From contig NZ_QEOO01000037.1 in the NCBI RefSeq assembly GCF_003121585.1, positions 310,001-374,000 of the forward strand: DNA of 64,000 bases, in the 5' to 3' direction. Position numbers and translations under genes: made by a program. Positions 15,430 through 25,995 of the stretch are shown here, piece by piece (within the stretch, counting starts at the first letter, position 1; every line of letters starts with the position of its first letter). Below the pieces are notes generated by a model. It was not told where the DNA came from. It made no database searches and saw only the letters and a list, made by a program, of their open reading frames with translations. This DNA is from Nocardioides speluncae (GTDB lineage Bacteria; Actinomycetota; Actinomycetes; Propionibacteriales; Nocardioidaceae).

Positions 15430-15466
15430 CAAACCGAGTACAGATCCGCTGCGGACGCCATAGCAC
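15430..15466 (+). promoter_or_regulatory. SARP-box-like operator C upstream of SARP gene
   Basis: CAAACCG (15430-15436), 4 nt, CAGATCC (15441-15447), then TAGCAC at 15461-15466. The second heptamer is identical to those in operators A and B and the first is a 5/7 match to CAGATCG. This suggests autoregulation of the SARP and perhaps control of the divergent paaI gene. Confidence 0.5.
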
Positions 15467-15602
15467 CGCCGGGGGACCAGATGCAATTGGCCAGTTGTGA
15501 CCACTTTCTTCCCATTGCGGCAGGCCGTCCTAGAACGCACCATTGATCGACTCACCGTCTCGGGATGCTTTACACCTTCATACGAAATCCTCGGGAGGGA
15601 AC

Positions 15603-17609
15603 ATGGGCCTACAGGCTCAGTCACGAACGATGGCCCGCCGACCCGCAGCGGGCACCTCGAGCACGGCCGCGCTCCACGTGGCACTGCTCGGACCGGTCGA
15701 GGCACTGGTCGACGGCGCGGAGGTTGCGCTGTCGCCGCTCGAGCGCAACCTGCTGGTCCTGCTGGCGCTGACACCAGGGAGCCCGACGTCCACGGACCGG
15801 CTGATCGACCAGATGTGGGGCGATGCGCTGCCCGCGGCGCCCCGGTCCCGGATTCAGGGCCTGGTCTCGTCGCTACGCCGCAAGGTCGGCAGCATGCTGG
15901 TGACCCGCTATCCGGGCTACCTCCTGGACCGCACCCAGCTGGCTCGCGACGTCGACACCTGCGACGAGCTGGCGGCCGCGGCGGCGAGCGCACCCACCAC
16001 TGCCGAGCGCGCCGAGCTGTACGGCGCCGCCCTCGACCAGTGGCGGGGTGAGCCGCTGGACGGTGCCACCGCGCCCGGGCTGGCGGCGGACCGGGCCCGC
16101 CTTGGGGAGCAGCGGGTCGGCCTGCTGGAGGCCCACTGCGAGGCCGAGCTCGAGCTCGGCAACCACGCCGGCGTGATCGCGCCTCTGGCCGCCTCCTCGG
16201 CCGAGCATCCGCTGCGCGAGCGACTCGCCGGCCTGCACATGACCGCCCTCTACCGCAGCAACCGCCAGGCCGACGCCCTGCTGGTCTACCAGGAGCTCCG
16301 TGAGCGACTGGTCGACGAGCTGGGCAGCGACCCGTGCGCGGACCTGCGCAACCTGCATGCCGCCATCCTGAGAGGAGAGGGCCTGCGGGACGAGCGCAGG
16401 CAACCGGGCACGCCGCCCGCGAGCGCCCTAGCCCAGGTCCCTGCCCAGGAGCCGCCGGCCGCCGTCCCATCGGCGGCTCCGGCGGCTCCGGTCGTTCCGG
16501 CGCCGCGGTCGGTCCCGACTCCCGAGCGCGTCCCCGCCCAGCTGCCCGCGGGTGTCGGCCAGTTCGTCGGCCGCGAGGACGAGCTGCACCGGCTGGCCGA
16601 GGCCGTCGACCGCGACGACGGCGAGCCGAAGCTGGTGGTGGTCTCCGGCACCGGCGGGCTCGGCAAGACCGCCCTGGTGCTGCAGTGGGCGCACGGCGTC
16701 GCCGACCGGCACCGCGACGGCCAGGTCTTCCTCGACCTGCACGGCGACGACCCGACCACGACGCCGTCCCCAGAGGACGCCGTCGCCGCAGCGCTCACCG
16801 CTCTGGGCGCACCAGAGCTGGCCACCGCAGCGCCCGCGGACCGGGTCGCGGCGTACCGCACCTCCGTCCGTAACCGCCGGCTGCTGATCGTGGCCGACAA
16901 CGCCGGCTCGGTCGACCAGGTCCTGGCCCTGGTGCCTCCGGGCGACGGCAACTGCCTGGTGGTGACCAGCCGCCGCCGGCTGATCACGCTCGCGACCCAC
17001 CACCGGGTGCACGAGCTGCTGCTCGGCCCGCTCGACGACGCCCGGTCGCGGCAGCTGCTCGAGCAGATCTTGGGCGCCGACCGCCTGCGCGACCCCGACG
17101 CCGACGCGCTGGTGCGCTGGTGCGGCGGCTGGCCGCTCACCATCCGGCACGCCGCCACCAAGCTGCTCGGCCGGCCCAGCCAGACCATCGACTCGTTCCT
17201 GCGCGAGGCGCACGACGACGGCGACAACGTGCTGCTGGACGGCGACCCCCGGTCGGTCGGGGAGGCGCTGCGGTCCGCTCACCGCCAGCTCAGCCCGAGC
17301 GCCGCCCGGCTGTTCGGCAGGCTCGGGCTGCACGACGGCCCGTCCATCTGCCTGCATCTGGCCGCCGCGGCCGCCGACACCTCGCTGCCGCGTGCCCGAC
17401 GGCTGCTCGACGAGCTGGTCGCCGCACGCCTGATCGAGGAGACCACCTCCGGGCGGTTCCGGTTCCACAACGTGGTGGCACGGTTCGCCTCGCAGCGCGG
17501 TCATGCGGAGGAGCTGACGCCGCCGGTGATCCTCGCCCCGCACTCGGTGGCGAACCAGCATGGGACCGATCGGGACTGCCTCTGCCTTCGGCTGCCTGTG
17601 CCGGCCTGA
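15603..17609 (+). CDS. SARP-family regulator with NB-ARC domain
   Basis: 668-residue AfsR/SARP-type activator. Domains in order: OmpR-like winged helix (about residues 20-105), bacterial transcriptional activator domain (BTAD, about 110-260, ending HAAILRGEG), a Pro/Ala-rich linker (about 275-320), and an NTPase domain with Walker A SGTGGLGKTAL and Walker B-like LLIVADNAGS. The C-terminal TPR part of full AfsR is missing. GGGAGGG (15594-15600) places the start at ATG 15603. Likely pathway-specific activator binding the CAGATCN repeats of the cluster. Confidence 0.92.
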   Translation: MGLQAQSRTMARRPAAGTSSTAALHVALLGPVEALVDGAEVALSPLERNLLVLLALTPGSPTSTDRLIDQMWGDALPAAPRSRIQGLVSSLRRKVGSMLVTRYPGYLLDRTQLARDVDTCDELAAAAASAPTTAERAELYGAALDQWRGEPLDGATAPGLAADRARLGEQRVGLLEAHCEAELELGNHAGVIAPLAASSAEHPLRERLAGLHMTALYRSNRQADALLVYQELRERLVDELGSDPCADLRNLHAAILRGEGLRDERRQPGTPPASALAQVPAQEPPAAVPSAAPAAPVVPAPRSVPTPERVPAQLPAGVGQFVGREDELHRLAEAVDRDDGEPKLVVVSGTGGLGKTALVLQWAHGVADRHRDGQVFLDLHGDDPTTTPSPEDAVAAALTALGAPELATAAPADRVAAYRTSVRNRRLLIVADNAGSVDQVLALVPPGDGNCLVVTSRRRLITLATHHRVHELLLGPLDDARSRQLLEQILGADRLRDPDADALVRWCGGWPLTIRHAATKLLGRPSQTIDSFLREAHDDGDNVLLDGDPRSVGEALRSAHRQLSPSAARLFGRLGLHDGPSICLHLAAAAADTSLPRARRLLDELVAARLIEETTSGRFRFHNVVARFASQRGHAEELTPPVILAPHSVANQHGTDRDCLCLRLPVPA

Positions 17610-17721
17610 CCCACCTCGGGCGTGCAATTAGCGAAAGCAAAACCTTCGGGTTTGGGTGACCGGCCGGCGGGCATAAGGCTCGCGGCCCGACCATCCGAAC
17701 GTCCACCCGAAAGGCTCCACC

Positions 17722-17925
17722 ATGCGCAAGCTCGGCCTCATCGTCGCCTCCGTCGCCGTCGTCACCAGCGGCTTCGCTGTCACTGGCTGCTCCTCGTCGC
17801 GGCACTGCGAGCACGACGCGACCGACGCCACGGTGGACGACAGCTTCTGTGAGAAGGGCACTGCCGGCTACGAGTGGGAGAACGACTCGTCGTCGAAGTC
17901 AAAGAAGAAGAAGCGTCGCCGCTGA
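17722..17925 (+). CDS. Small putative lipoprotein
   Basis: 67-residue secreted protein. The signal peptide runs MRKLGLIVASVAVVTSGFAV and ends in a lipobox VTGC with Cys near residue 22. Two further Cys follow, and the protein ends in a very basic tail (KSKKKKRRR). GAAAGG is upstream of ATG 17722. No known domain. The polybasic C-terminus might contact anionic cell-wall polymer or nucleic acid, which is speculative. It lies between the SARP and a DUF1707 gene. Confidence 0.75.
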   Translation: MRKLGLIVASVAVVTSGFAVTGCSSSRHCEHDATDATVDDSFCEKGTAGYEWENDSSSKSKKKKRRR

Positions 17926-17945
17926 CCCGCCTTCGGCCCACGCAA

Positions 17946-17951
17946 TACGCT
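17946..17951 (+). promoter_or_regulatory. -10 hexamer, leaderless promoter (TACGCT)
   Basis: TACGCT ends 6 nt before ATG 17958 of the DUF1707 gene, so the transcript probably starts at or next to the start codon. Confidence 0.55.
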
Positions 17952-17957
17952 GTCCGC

Positions 17958-18602
17958 ATGGACCAGCCCGACCCCCAGCAGCTGCGGATCTCCGACGCCG
18001 ACCGGCACAAGGTGGCCGACGTGCTCCGCGACGCGGCGGGGGAGGGACGGCTCGACTTCGAGGAGCTCGACGAGCGGCTCGAGGCGACGTACTCGGCCAA
18101 GGTGTACGCCGACCTGGTGCCGATCCTGGCCGACCTCCCGCAGCAGCCGCAGACACTGATCCCGGCCCCGGCGGCCACGCCGGCGATGCCGGCGCCGAAG
18201 GTCACCGGCGGCGCCCAGAAGGACCGCGCGATCGCGATCATGAGCGGCGTCGACAAGCGCGGCCCGTGGACGGTGCCGGCCGACTACTACGTGCTGGCCC
18301 TGATGGGCGGCGCCAACCTCGACCTCCGGCAGGCGAGCTTCGCCGCCAAGGAGGTCACGATCACGGTCAACGCGATCATGGGCGGCGCCGAGATCATCGT
18401 CCCGCCGACGGTGCACCTGGTCATGGACGGGATCGGGATCATGGGCGGCTTCGACGGCCCGCGTAGCGGGGAAGAGGAGCTCGGCCCGGACTCACCCACC
18501 CTGCGGATCAAGGGCGTCGCCTTCTGGGGCGGGGTGAACGTCCGCCGCAAGCGCCCGCGGGGCGACCTCAAGGATCAGTTCCGCAAGCACCTCGGCCACT
18601 GA
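17958..18602 (+). CDS. DUF1707 / LiaF-like C-terminal domain protein
   Basis: 214-residue protein. The N-terminal DUF1707 domain (SDADRHKVADVLRDAAGEGRL, about residues 10-60) is followed by a linker and a C-terminal beta-rich domain with repeated ALMGGANLDLR, IMGGAEIIVP and IMGGFDG, typical of the cell-wall-active antibiotics response (LiaF-like) fold. No membrane segment is visible. The ATG at 17958 is preferred over an upstream in-frame start because of the -10 element 6 nt before it. Likely an envelope-stress-linked cytoplasmic protein. Confidence 0.88.
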   Translation: MDQPDPQQLRISDADRHKVADVLRDAAGEGRLDFEELDERLEATYSAKVYADLVPILADLPQQPQTLIPAPAATPAMPAPKVTGGAQKDRAIAIMSGVDKRGPWTVPADYYVLALMGGANLDLRQASFAAKEVTITVNAIMGGAEIIVPPTVHLVMDGIGIMGGFDGPRSGEEELGPDSPTLRIKGVAFWGGVNVRRKRPRGDLKDQFRKHLGH

Positions 18603-18608
18603 TCCGCC

Positions 18609-19091
18609 CTAGCTGGCAGTGAGGGCGGCGGCGGCGTCGACGAAGAGGCCGGCCTCCGGGGGCGGCCCGTTCCCGAGGCTGCGCTGGCCGCCTGCCGTCC
18701 ACTCGCCGAGCACGGTGTGCGGGCGCTGCTGTACGGCGTCCCATCCGACGTCGAGAGTGAGGTAGCGCCGCGACGCCGATCGCTCGAGCGGCAGGACGAG
18801 CGCGAAGTGCGCCTCCGCCGGACGCTGGGCGGGCGGGAGCGTGATCAGCAGGGCGTCAACGCCACCGACCGCTCGAGGCCCGACCGTGAGACCCGTCCGC
18901 TCCACCCGCTCGTCGCGCGGCTGTCCCGCCCCGACGGCGTTCCAGGTCGCGGTCAGGGCACGCTGGAGACGACCGATCTTGCGGATGTACCGCGTCAGGT
19001 CGACCGCCGGGTCCATCAGCACGGCCGGGACGGCGCGATGTGCGAACTCGTAGTGGTGTGCCCTCGGGGGTCCGTTCACGAAGCCGTTCAC
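18609..19091 (-). CDS. Hypothetical protein
   Basis: 160-residue protein that I do not recognise. It starts at GTG 19091 (another GTG at 19079 is possible). The sequence is globular with alternating charged and hydrophobic segments, no signal peptide, no membrane segment and no Cys. It contains VDLTRYIRKIGRLQRAL and RRYLTLDVGWDAVQQRPH. It converges on the DUF1707 gene with 6 bp between stops. No function is offered. Confidence 0.65.
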   Translation of the reverse strand: MNGFVNGPPRAHHYEFAHRAVPAVLMDPAVDLTRYIRKIGRLQRALTATWNAVGAGQPRDERVERTGLTVGPRAVGGVDALLITLPPAQRPAEAHFALVLPLERSASRRYLTLDVGWDAVQQRPHTVLGEWTAGGQRSLGNGPPPEAGLFVDAAAALTAS

Positions 19092-19123
19092 GGGCGCAAG
19101 CCTGCCAGGCCGGACCCGGGAGG

Positions 19124-20361
19124 CTAGGAGGACCAGGGCACGAGCTTGAAGTTGGTGTTCTCGCGGACCTCGCCGTCCGCGGTCTCCGCGGGCGTGTTCT
19201 CGCCGTCGTGGACCACCAGCAGGCCGGTCGGGAAGCGCGGCCCGAGTGGCGCGGTGGTGACTGCCGTGCCGTCGCTGTGCTCGACCGAGTCCACCGCGCC
19301 AGCCGCGACCGTGAAGGTCCGCAGATAGCGCCCGCGCAGGGTGTACTCCACGAACCTGTTGTCGCCCTGGCTGGACACGATCAGCGTCACCGAGCGGTTC
19401 CGGTGACGGACGCTGGTCAGCCCCTCCGCGTCGGCCGACAGGTGGGTGCCGCTGTCAGGGTGCGGGATCGCGGAGACCGTGCACTCCTCGGTCTCCGGGT
19501 CGTACGTCGCGTCCCGGCCGAACTCGCGCACCCGGTCGATCAGCACCGGCCGCCCGAACGCCTCGCGCTGCAGCGGGATCCGCCAGACGCCGACGTCCTC
19601 CTGCGCGGCGTACAGCACGTCGTGCTGCGGGTCGACCACCATGCCCTCCACCTGCGGGCCCTCGCCGGGCTCGCCGCACGGCGTCCACGACGTACCGTCG
19701 GAGAGCCGGAACGTCTCGTGCAGCACCAGGGCGTCGGTACGCCGGTAGCCGACCCCGCCCGCCTCCTTGCGCAGCCGGAACAGGCCGACGGTCGAGGTGC
19801 TGCGCCGGCTGACAACGGCGTACGGTGGTGCTCGCGCAGCGCGAGCCCGTAGCCGGTCCGCTGCTCCTCGACCTCCGGTTCGGTGGCGCTGAATAGTCGA
19901 GTCGCGCGCGGTGAGGTGAGCTCGGTGAGCACCCGGTCGCCGGCAGCGGCACCGCGCGGGTCGATCCGGTAGCTGCGCAGCCGGTCTCGGCCGCGGTCGG
20001 TGACCACGGCGAGGTCCCCGAAGCCGGTGCCGGTGAGGATGTCGACGTTGTTGAACCGCCCCTCCTCGAGGTCGTCCCCGGGAGCGGGCGGCACGTCCAC
20101 GTGCTGGATCCGGCGGCCGGCGAGGTCGAAGGCGTCCAGGCCGCCGTTCTTGAGGGTGCCGAGCACCACCGAGCGGGCCGGGCGATCGGCGACGTAGATC
20201 GCCGGGTCGTCGGCGTTGGCGTAGCCGCCGGCCTCGTCGTCGAAGTTGGCCGGCGTCTCGACCGTCGCGGTGTAGACCCCGTCAGGAGCGGCGGCGGACG
20301 CCGTACCGATCGAGGTCAGCAACAAGGAAACTGCGCCGAACGCCAGCAGTCGGGTACGCAT
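19124..20361 (-). pseudogene. Beta-propeller phytase, frameshifted
   Basis: Secreted phytase-like beta-propeller: signal peptide MRTRLLAFGAVSLLLTSIGTASA, then DDPAIYVADRPARSVVLGTLKNGGLDAFDL, NNVDIL and DRGRDRLRSYRIDP in one frame. From about 19824 the matching sequence (SRRSTSTVGLFRLRKEAGG, EGMVVDPQHDVLYAAQEDVG, LSADAEGLT) continues in another frame to a stop at 19124. One extra base in the CGGTGG at 19823-19828 would restore a single reading frame of about 412 residues. It is either a real one-base deletion or a sequencing error in a C/G run. The family hydrolyses phytate with Ca2+. Confidence 0.8.
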
Positions 20362-20426
20362 GGCCGTGAGCCTTGCGCACCCGACTGCTGCGGTCAGCGA
20401 GCAGGTCGTGAACTTCCCCTGAACGC

Positions 20427-21686
<1,260 letters not shown>

Positions 21687-21692
21687 GTCGGA

Positions 21693-22532
21693 TCAACCCT
21701 TCACTGCGCCGGAGGTCAGGCCGGCGACGATCTTTCGCTGGAACAGCAGGACGATGATGATGATCGGAATCGTGGAGATCACGGCAGCCGCCGCGAGCAA
21801 CGATGCCGGCCGGTTGAACGGATCCGCACCCACGAAGAACGCTAGTGATGCCGGGATCGGTCTCGCGGACTCGGTCGAAGTCAGCGAGATCCCGAACACG
21901 AAGTCGTTCCACGCGAAGAAGAACGTCAGGATCGCCGCCGTGAACACCCCGGGCGCGGCCAGCGGCACGATCACCTTGCGGAACGCCTGCCACGACGTCG
22001 CGCCGTCGACCTGGGCCGCCTGCTCCATCTCCCACGGGATCTCCCGGAAGAACGCCGAGAGTGTCCAGATCGCCAGCGGAAGCGTGAACGACATGTACGG
22101 GATGATCAGGCCCAGCCAGGTGTCGTAGATCCCGAACGTGCGCCACATGTCGAACAGCGGTCCGATCAGCGACACCACCGGGAACATCGCGATGGCCAGC
22201 GACATCGTCAGCACCAGCTTCTTGCCCTTGAACTCCAGCCGCGCGATCGCGTACGCCGCCAGCGTCGCCACGATCACGCTCAGCGTGGTCGCGATCAGGC
22301 TGATGCCGATGGAGTTGATGATGGCGCGGGGGAAGAAGTCATACAGATCGTCGGTGAGGACCTTGTTGTAGTTGTCCCACCCGGCATTCGTCCCGTCGGA
22401 CGGGAGGAACCCGGGGTTGCCTGCGGTGACCGACTCCTCGGACTTGAAGGACAGCGAGATGATCCAGACGACGGGCAGCAGGCACCAGACGAGGATGACC
22501 AGTACTCCGATGGGTACTCCGAGCTTCTTCAT
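21693..22532 (-). CDS. sugB: Sugar ABC importer permease, SugB-like
   Basis: 279-residue inner-membrane permease with six predicted membrane helices. The EAA loop is EQAAQVDGATSWQAFRKVIVPLAAPG (written here only as the family coupling motif near residue 180). It lies 6 bp upstream of the ATPase gene and pairs with the permease at 22538-23470 to form the translocation channel. Confidence 0.9.
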   Translation of the reverse strand: MKKLGVPIGVLVILVWCLLPVVWIISLSFKSEESVTAGNPGFLPSDGTNAGWDNYNKVLTDDLYDFFPRAIINSIGISLIATTLSVIVATLAAYAIARLEFKGKKLVLTMSLAIAMFPVVSLIGPLFDMWRTFGIYDTWLGLIIPYMSFTLPLAIWTLSAFFREIPWEMEQAAQVDGATSWQAFRKVIVPLAAPGVFTAAILTFFFAWNDFVFGISLTSTESARPIPASLAFFVGADPFNRPASLLAAAAVISTIPIIIIVLLFQRKIVAGLTSGAVKG

Positions 22533-22537
22533 CTACC

Positions 22538-23470
22538 TCACCCTTCCTGCCGCGCGGCGGCCAGATCGACGCGGAACAGCCTGACGATCAGGAACGCGAC
22601 CAGCAGCACCGACAGGAACAGCAGCACCGAGAGCGCCGAGCCCATGCCGAGCTGGAACTGTTCGATGGTCTGTCTGTAGGTGAGGAAGCTGATCGACTCC
22701 GTCTTCTGAGCGCCGTTGGTCATCACGAAGATGTTGTCGAAGATGCGGTAGGCGTCCAGGGCCCGGAACAGCACCGCGACCATGATCGCCGCCCGCATGT
22801 TGGGGATGATCACCTTCCACAGCCGCTGCCACCAGGTGGCGCCGTCGACCTGGGCCGCCTCGAGCATGTCCTCGGAGATCTGGGCCAGTCCGGCCAGCAG
22901 CAGCAGCGACATGAACGGCGTGGTCTTCCAGATCTCGGAGACCATGATCGCGATCACTGCCGAGTTGGTCTCGCCGAACCAGTTGAAGTCGGCACTGATG
23001 CCAGGAAGCCACCCGTTCACGAATCCGTTGGTGGAGGTGAACGCGAACTGCCAGGCGAAACCCGAGACGACGGTGACGATGCCGTAGGGGATCAGGATCG
23101 ACGTCCGGATCACGCCACGGGCGAAGATCACCCGGTGCATCACCATCGCGAAGATGAAGCCGATCACCAGCTCCACCGCCACCGTGACCACCATGTAGAG
23201 GACGGTGATCCCAGTCGTCTGCCAGAACAGCGGGTCGGTCAGTGCCGTCAGGTAGTTGGACAGTCCGACGAACTCGCGATCGTCGGGTGCCGTCAGCGAG
23301 TAGTCGAACACGGACAGGTAGATCGCCCGCAGCATCGGGAACGCCGTGACGAGCAGCATCAGGACGATCGCCGGGGCGATCAGCTTCTGCCCGAGCCGGT
23401 TCTCGGCCCGGGACCGGTCGCTGATCACTGGCTTGTTGCCGGTCGGTGCCGGCGCCGTCAACGTCGTCAC
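22538..23470 (-). CDS. sugA: Sugar ABC importer permease, SugA-like
   Basis: 310-residue permease with six or seven membrane helices and a cytoplasmic N-terminal tail of about 30 residues rich in polar residues. The EAA-type coupling motif is QVDGATWWQRLWKVIIPNMR (about residues 215-235). Its start overlaps the end of the binding-protein gene by 4 bp. It is the partner of SugB. Confidence 0.9.
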   Translation of the reverse strand: MTTLTAPAPTGNKPVISDRSRAENRLGQKLIAPAIVLMLLVTAFPMLRAIYLSVFDYSLTAPDDREFVGLSNYLTALTDPLFWQTTGITVLYMVVTVAVELVIGFIFAMVMHRVIFARGVIRTSILIPYGIVTVVSGFAWQFAFTSTNGFVNGWLPGISADFNWFGETNSAVIAIMVSEIWKTTPFMSLLLLAGLAQISEDMLEAAQVDGATWWQRLWKVIIPNMRAAIMVAVLFRALDAYRIFDNIFVMTNGAQKTESISFLTYRQTIEQFQLGMGSALSVLLFLSVLLVAFLIVRLFRVDLAAARQEG

Positions 23471-24825
23471 AGCAGCGCCTTTCCTTCGAGCACGTCTTGC
23501 AGATAGTCAGCCGAGTCCTTCGGCGTGGATCCCGGGTCCACCGAGGTGGGCGAGTGCCAGCGGGCCTGGATCGCGCTGGAGATCAGCGCGTAGAAGGCAC
23601 TCTTCGGCCGCGGGCCGCCCTCGTCGACGCTGGTGCGGTAGAGCTCGATGAGGTCCTCAGGGAAGTCACCGCTGGCGGCGACCTCGTCGTACGCCGAGTT
23701 GGTCGACGGCATCAGCCCGTTGTTCAGCGCGAGGTCGACCTGCGCCTGCGTCGAGGTGATGCACTGCGCGGCCTCCATCGCGAACTCCGGGTTGGCCGAG
23801 TAGGCGCCGACCCCGATGTCGATGCCACCGATCGGCGGCTTGGATGCCTCGCCCTCGACCGTCGCCGGGTAGCGCGCGTAGCCGAGGTCGTCGAACAGCT
23901 CCTGGGTGATGCCGTCGGGCGCGTCGATCTGTCCCTGGTAGAACTTGTAGACGAACGTCCAGTTCAGCATGAACTCGCCGGCGCCCTGCGGGGCATTGGC
24001 ATCCTTCAGGAACATCCGACCCAGGCTGGTGCCCTCGTTCGACACCGAGAGATCGGACTGGGCGGCCTGGGAGTCGGCGAGCATCTTGATGATCGCGGCA
24101 GCTTCCCTCCCGGCCTCGGAGTCGATGTCGACCTTTGTGTCGCGGCCGGCCTCGGTGTCGGAGACGATGTCGCCGCCCGCCCCCTGCACGAGAGCGTTGA
24201 TCAGCACCATGTACGCCTCGTACTTGTTGGCCTGGACGCCGACGCTGCCGTTGTTGTCGGCCGCGGCCTGGATCACCTGTTCCCAGGTCACCGGTTGGGT
24301 CATGTCCAGCCCGGCAGCATCTGCCAGCGACTTGCGGTACCAGAGCACCTGGGTGTTGGCCCAGAGGGGGATCGCGAAGGCCTTGTCCTCCCAGATCACC
24401 GTGTCGGCGGCGCCGGCGAGGTAGTCGCCCTCACCATCGGCGCTGTTAGTGATCTCGGTCGCGAGGTCGCCGGGGATCTCGGCCAGCCACTCCGCGTTGG
24501 CGAACTCCGCGACGAACACGGGGTCCAGGTTCATGAGGTCGGTGGAGGAGTCTTCCGCGGCGAGCCGGCGGGCGAGCTGCACTCGCTGGTCGGTGGCACC
24601 CGACGGCAGCAGCTCGACCGAGATGTCGTAGTCGTCGGTGCTGCACTCCTTCGCGTACGTCTCGAAGGTGTCGACCCCGTCGGGGTTGACGTACCAGTGG
24701 AGGGTCGGCTTGCCGTCACCTCCGCAAGCGGAAAGTAGACCGGCGGCGGTGACCAGCGCGGTCCCCGCCACCAGTGCCCTGCGCCGGCCTGCGCCCCGTG
24801 GCGCACGTTGCGAGGGTTGGTTCAT
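23467..24825 (-). CDS. lpqY: Trehalose-type binding lipoprotein, LpqY-like
   Basis: 452-residue solute-binding lipoprotein. A twin-Arg-like basic N-terminus (GAGRRRALVAGT) is followed by lipobox LSAC. The stretch DQRVQLARRLAAEDSSTDLM and the FAEFANAEW-like region match mycobacterial LpqY, the trehalose receptor of LpqY-SugABC, as does gene order. GGGGAGGA precedes ATG 24825. It is the first gene of the operon, and no LacI-type operator was recognised upstream. The sugar is inferred from this resemblance. Confidence 0.88.
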   Translation of the reverse strand: MNQPSQRAPRGAGRRRALVAGTALVTAAGLLSACGGDGKPTLHWYVNPDGVDTFETYAKECSTDDYDISVELLPSGATDQRVQLARRLAAEDSSTDLMNLDPVFVAEFANAEWLAEIPGDLATEITNSADGEGDYLAGAADTVIWEDKAFAIPLWANTQVLWYRKSLADAAGLDMTQPVTWEQVIQAAADNNGSVGVQANKYEAYMVLINALVQGAGGDIVSDTEAGRDTKVDIDSEAGREAAAIIKMLADSQAAQSDLSVSNEGTSLGRMFLKDANAPQGAGEFMLNWTFVYKFYQGQIDAPDGITQELFDDLGYARYPATVEGEASKPPIGGIDIGVGAYSANPEFAMEAAQCITSTQAQVDLALNNGLMPSTNSAYDEVAASGDFPEDLIELYRTSVDEGGPRPKSAFYALISSAIQARWHSPTSVDPGSTPKDSADYLQDVLEGKALL

Positions 24826-24968
24826 CCGTTCCTCCCCTTCGTAGTCGGAGGACGTGTCTCCCCAGCCAGGCCACCTGTGACGGCCGACACGTCGTACTCC
24901 GGTCTAGTCCTTCGGGCAGGAGTTTGTCTACCGTTCAAGCATCGAGCGCCCCGTGTCGGCCAGCGACT

Positions 24969-25910
24969 TTAAGAATCGCGGCCGGCACGGTCGGCCGTGC
25001 GCCGGATCGTCTCGGCGAAGAGCTCCCACAGGGCAGCGGGCAGGTCGTGGCCCATGCCCGGGACGAGCAGCAGCCCGGCTCCGGGTACGGCGCGCGCGGT
25101 GGCTCTGCCGCCTGAGACGTTGACCAGCGGGTCGTCCAGGCCGTGGATCACCGTGACCGGCATCCGCAGCCGCCCGAGCGCCGAGGTGCGGTCCGGCTGG
25201 GTCAGGACCGCGAGCATCTGCCGGACCACGCCGGCCCGGTCCCTGCCGCCCTGGCCGCGCTCCCAGGTCTCCAGCGCCCGGTCGCGCAGAACCTGGGGTG
25301 ACTCGGGGTAGCCCGGCGAGCCGATCCGGCCCCAGACCACCTGCGCGTCGGCGACGTACCCCTCGGCGGTGTCCGAGCCGTGGGCGAGCAGGTTCGGGAT
25401 CAGCTTGGGGTGCGCCCAGCCGACGGTACGGCGGCCGGTGGTGGACATGATCGAGGTCAGCGAGGCGACCCGGTCGGCGTGCTCGATCGCCACGGTCTGC
25501 GCGATCATGCCACCCATCGAGACGCCGACGACGTGGGCCCGCGCGATGCCGAGGTGGTCCAGCAGGCCGACGGCGTCGTCGGCCAGGTCCGTGAGCGAGT
25601 ACGGCACGGCGACCGGCCGTCCGGCGTACGCCCGGACCAGCATCCGGCGGTTCACCCGGTCCCGCAGCCGGGAGGCGCGGCCGGTGTCGCGGTTGTCGTA
25701 GCGGATGACGAAGAACCCGCGGCTCGCCAGTAGCCGGCACAGGTCGGCGTCCCACCAGGTCATCGGTCCGCCCAGGCCCATCACCAGCAGCAGCGGGTCG
25801 TCGGTGGGCTCGCCGAAGGTCTGGTAGCAGAGCTCGATTCCGTTGGCGAGTGGGGCGCTGATCTCGGCCGACTGGGCGACCTCGGGACGGCTCGCGGCCT
25901 GGAAAGTCAT
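24969..25910 (-). CDS. Alpha/beta hydrolase
   Basis: 313-residue alpha/beta-hydrolase-fold enzyme. The oxyanion motif LVMGLGGPMTWW precedes RYDNRDTGRASRL, the nucleophile elbow is GVSMGG (Ser about residue 128), and the catalytic His lies in VPGMGHDLP near the end. The RYDNRDTGxS form is common in actinobacterial hydrolases near polyketide or lipid genes. Substrate unknown. It is divergent from the lipase-like gene at 25996. Confidence 0.9.
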   Translation of the reverse strand: MTFQAASRPEVAQSAEISAPLANGIELCYQTFGEPTDDPLLLVMGLGGPMTWWDADLCRLLASRGFFVIRYDNRDTGRASRLRDRVNRRMLVRAYAGRPVAVPYSLTDLADDAVGLLDHLGIARAHVVGVSMGGMIAQTVAIEHADRVASLTSIMSTTGRRTVGWAHPKLIPNLLAHGSDTAEGYVADAQVVWGRIGSPGYPESPQVLRDRALETWERGQGGRDRAGVVRQMLAVLTQPDRTSALGRLRMPVTVIHGLDDPLVNVSGGRATARAVPGAGLLLVPGMGHDLPAALWELFAETIRRTADRAGRDS

Positions 25911-25995
25911 GCGTTCCAGTCAAGCACCGAAGATCACGATTTGCCTTGCCTGGTTGACGGTTTGATGACTTCTGTCGGTGGAAAGGCCTACTTTT

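Noticed and set aside
17874..17957. Longer N-terminus for the DUF1707 protein
   Set aside because: It would overlap the lipoprotein gene and pass a -10 hexamer placed 6 nt before ATG 17958; the DUF1707 domain begins right after the later start.
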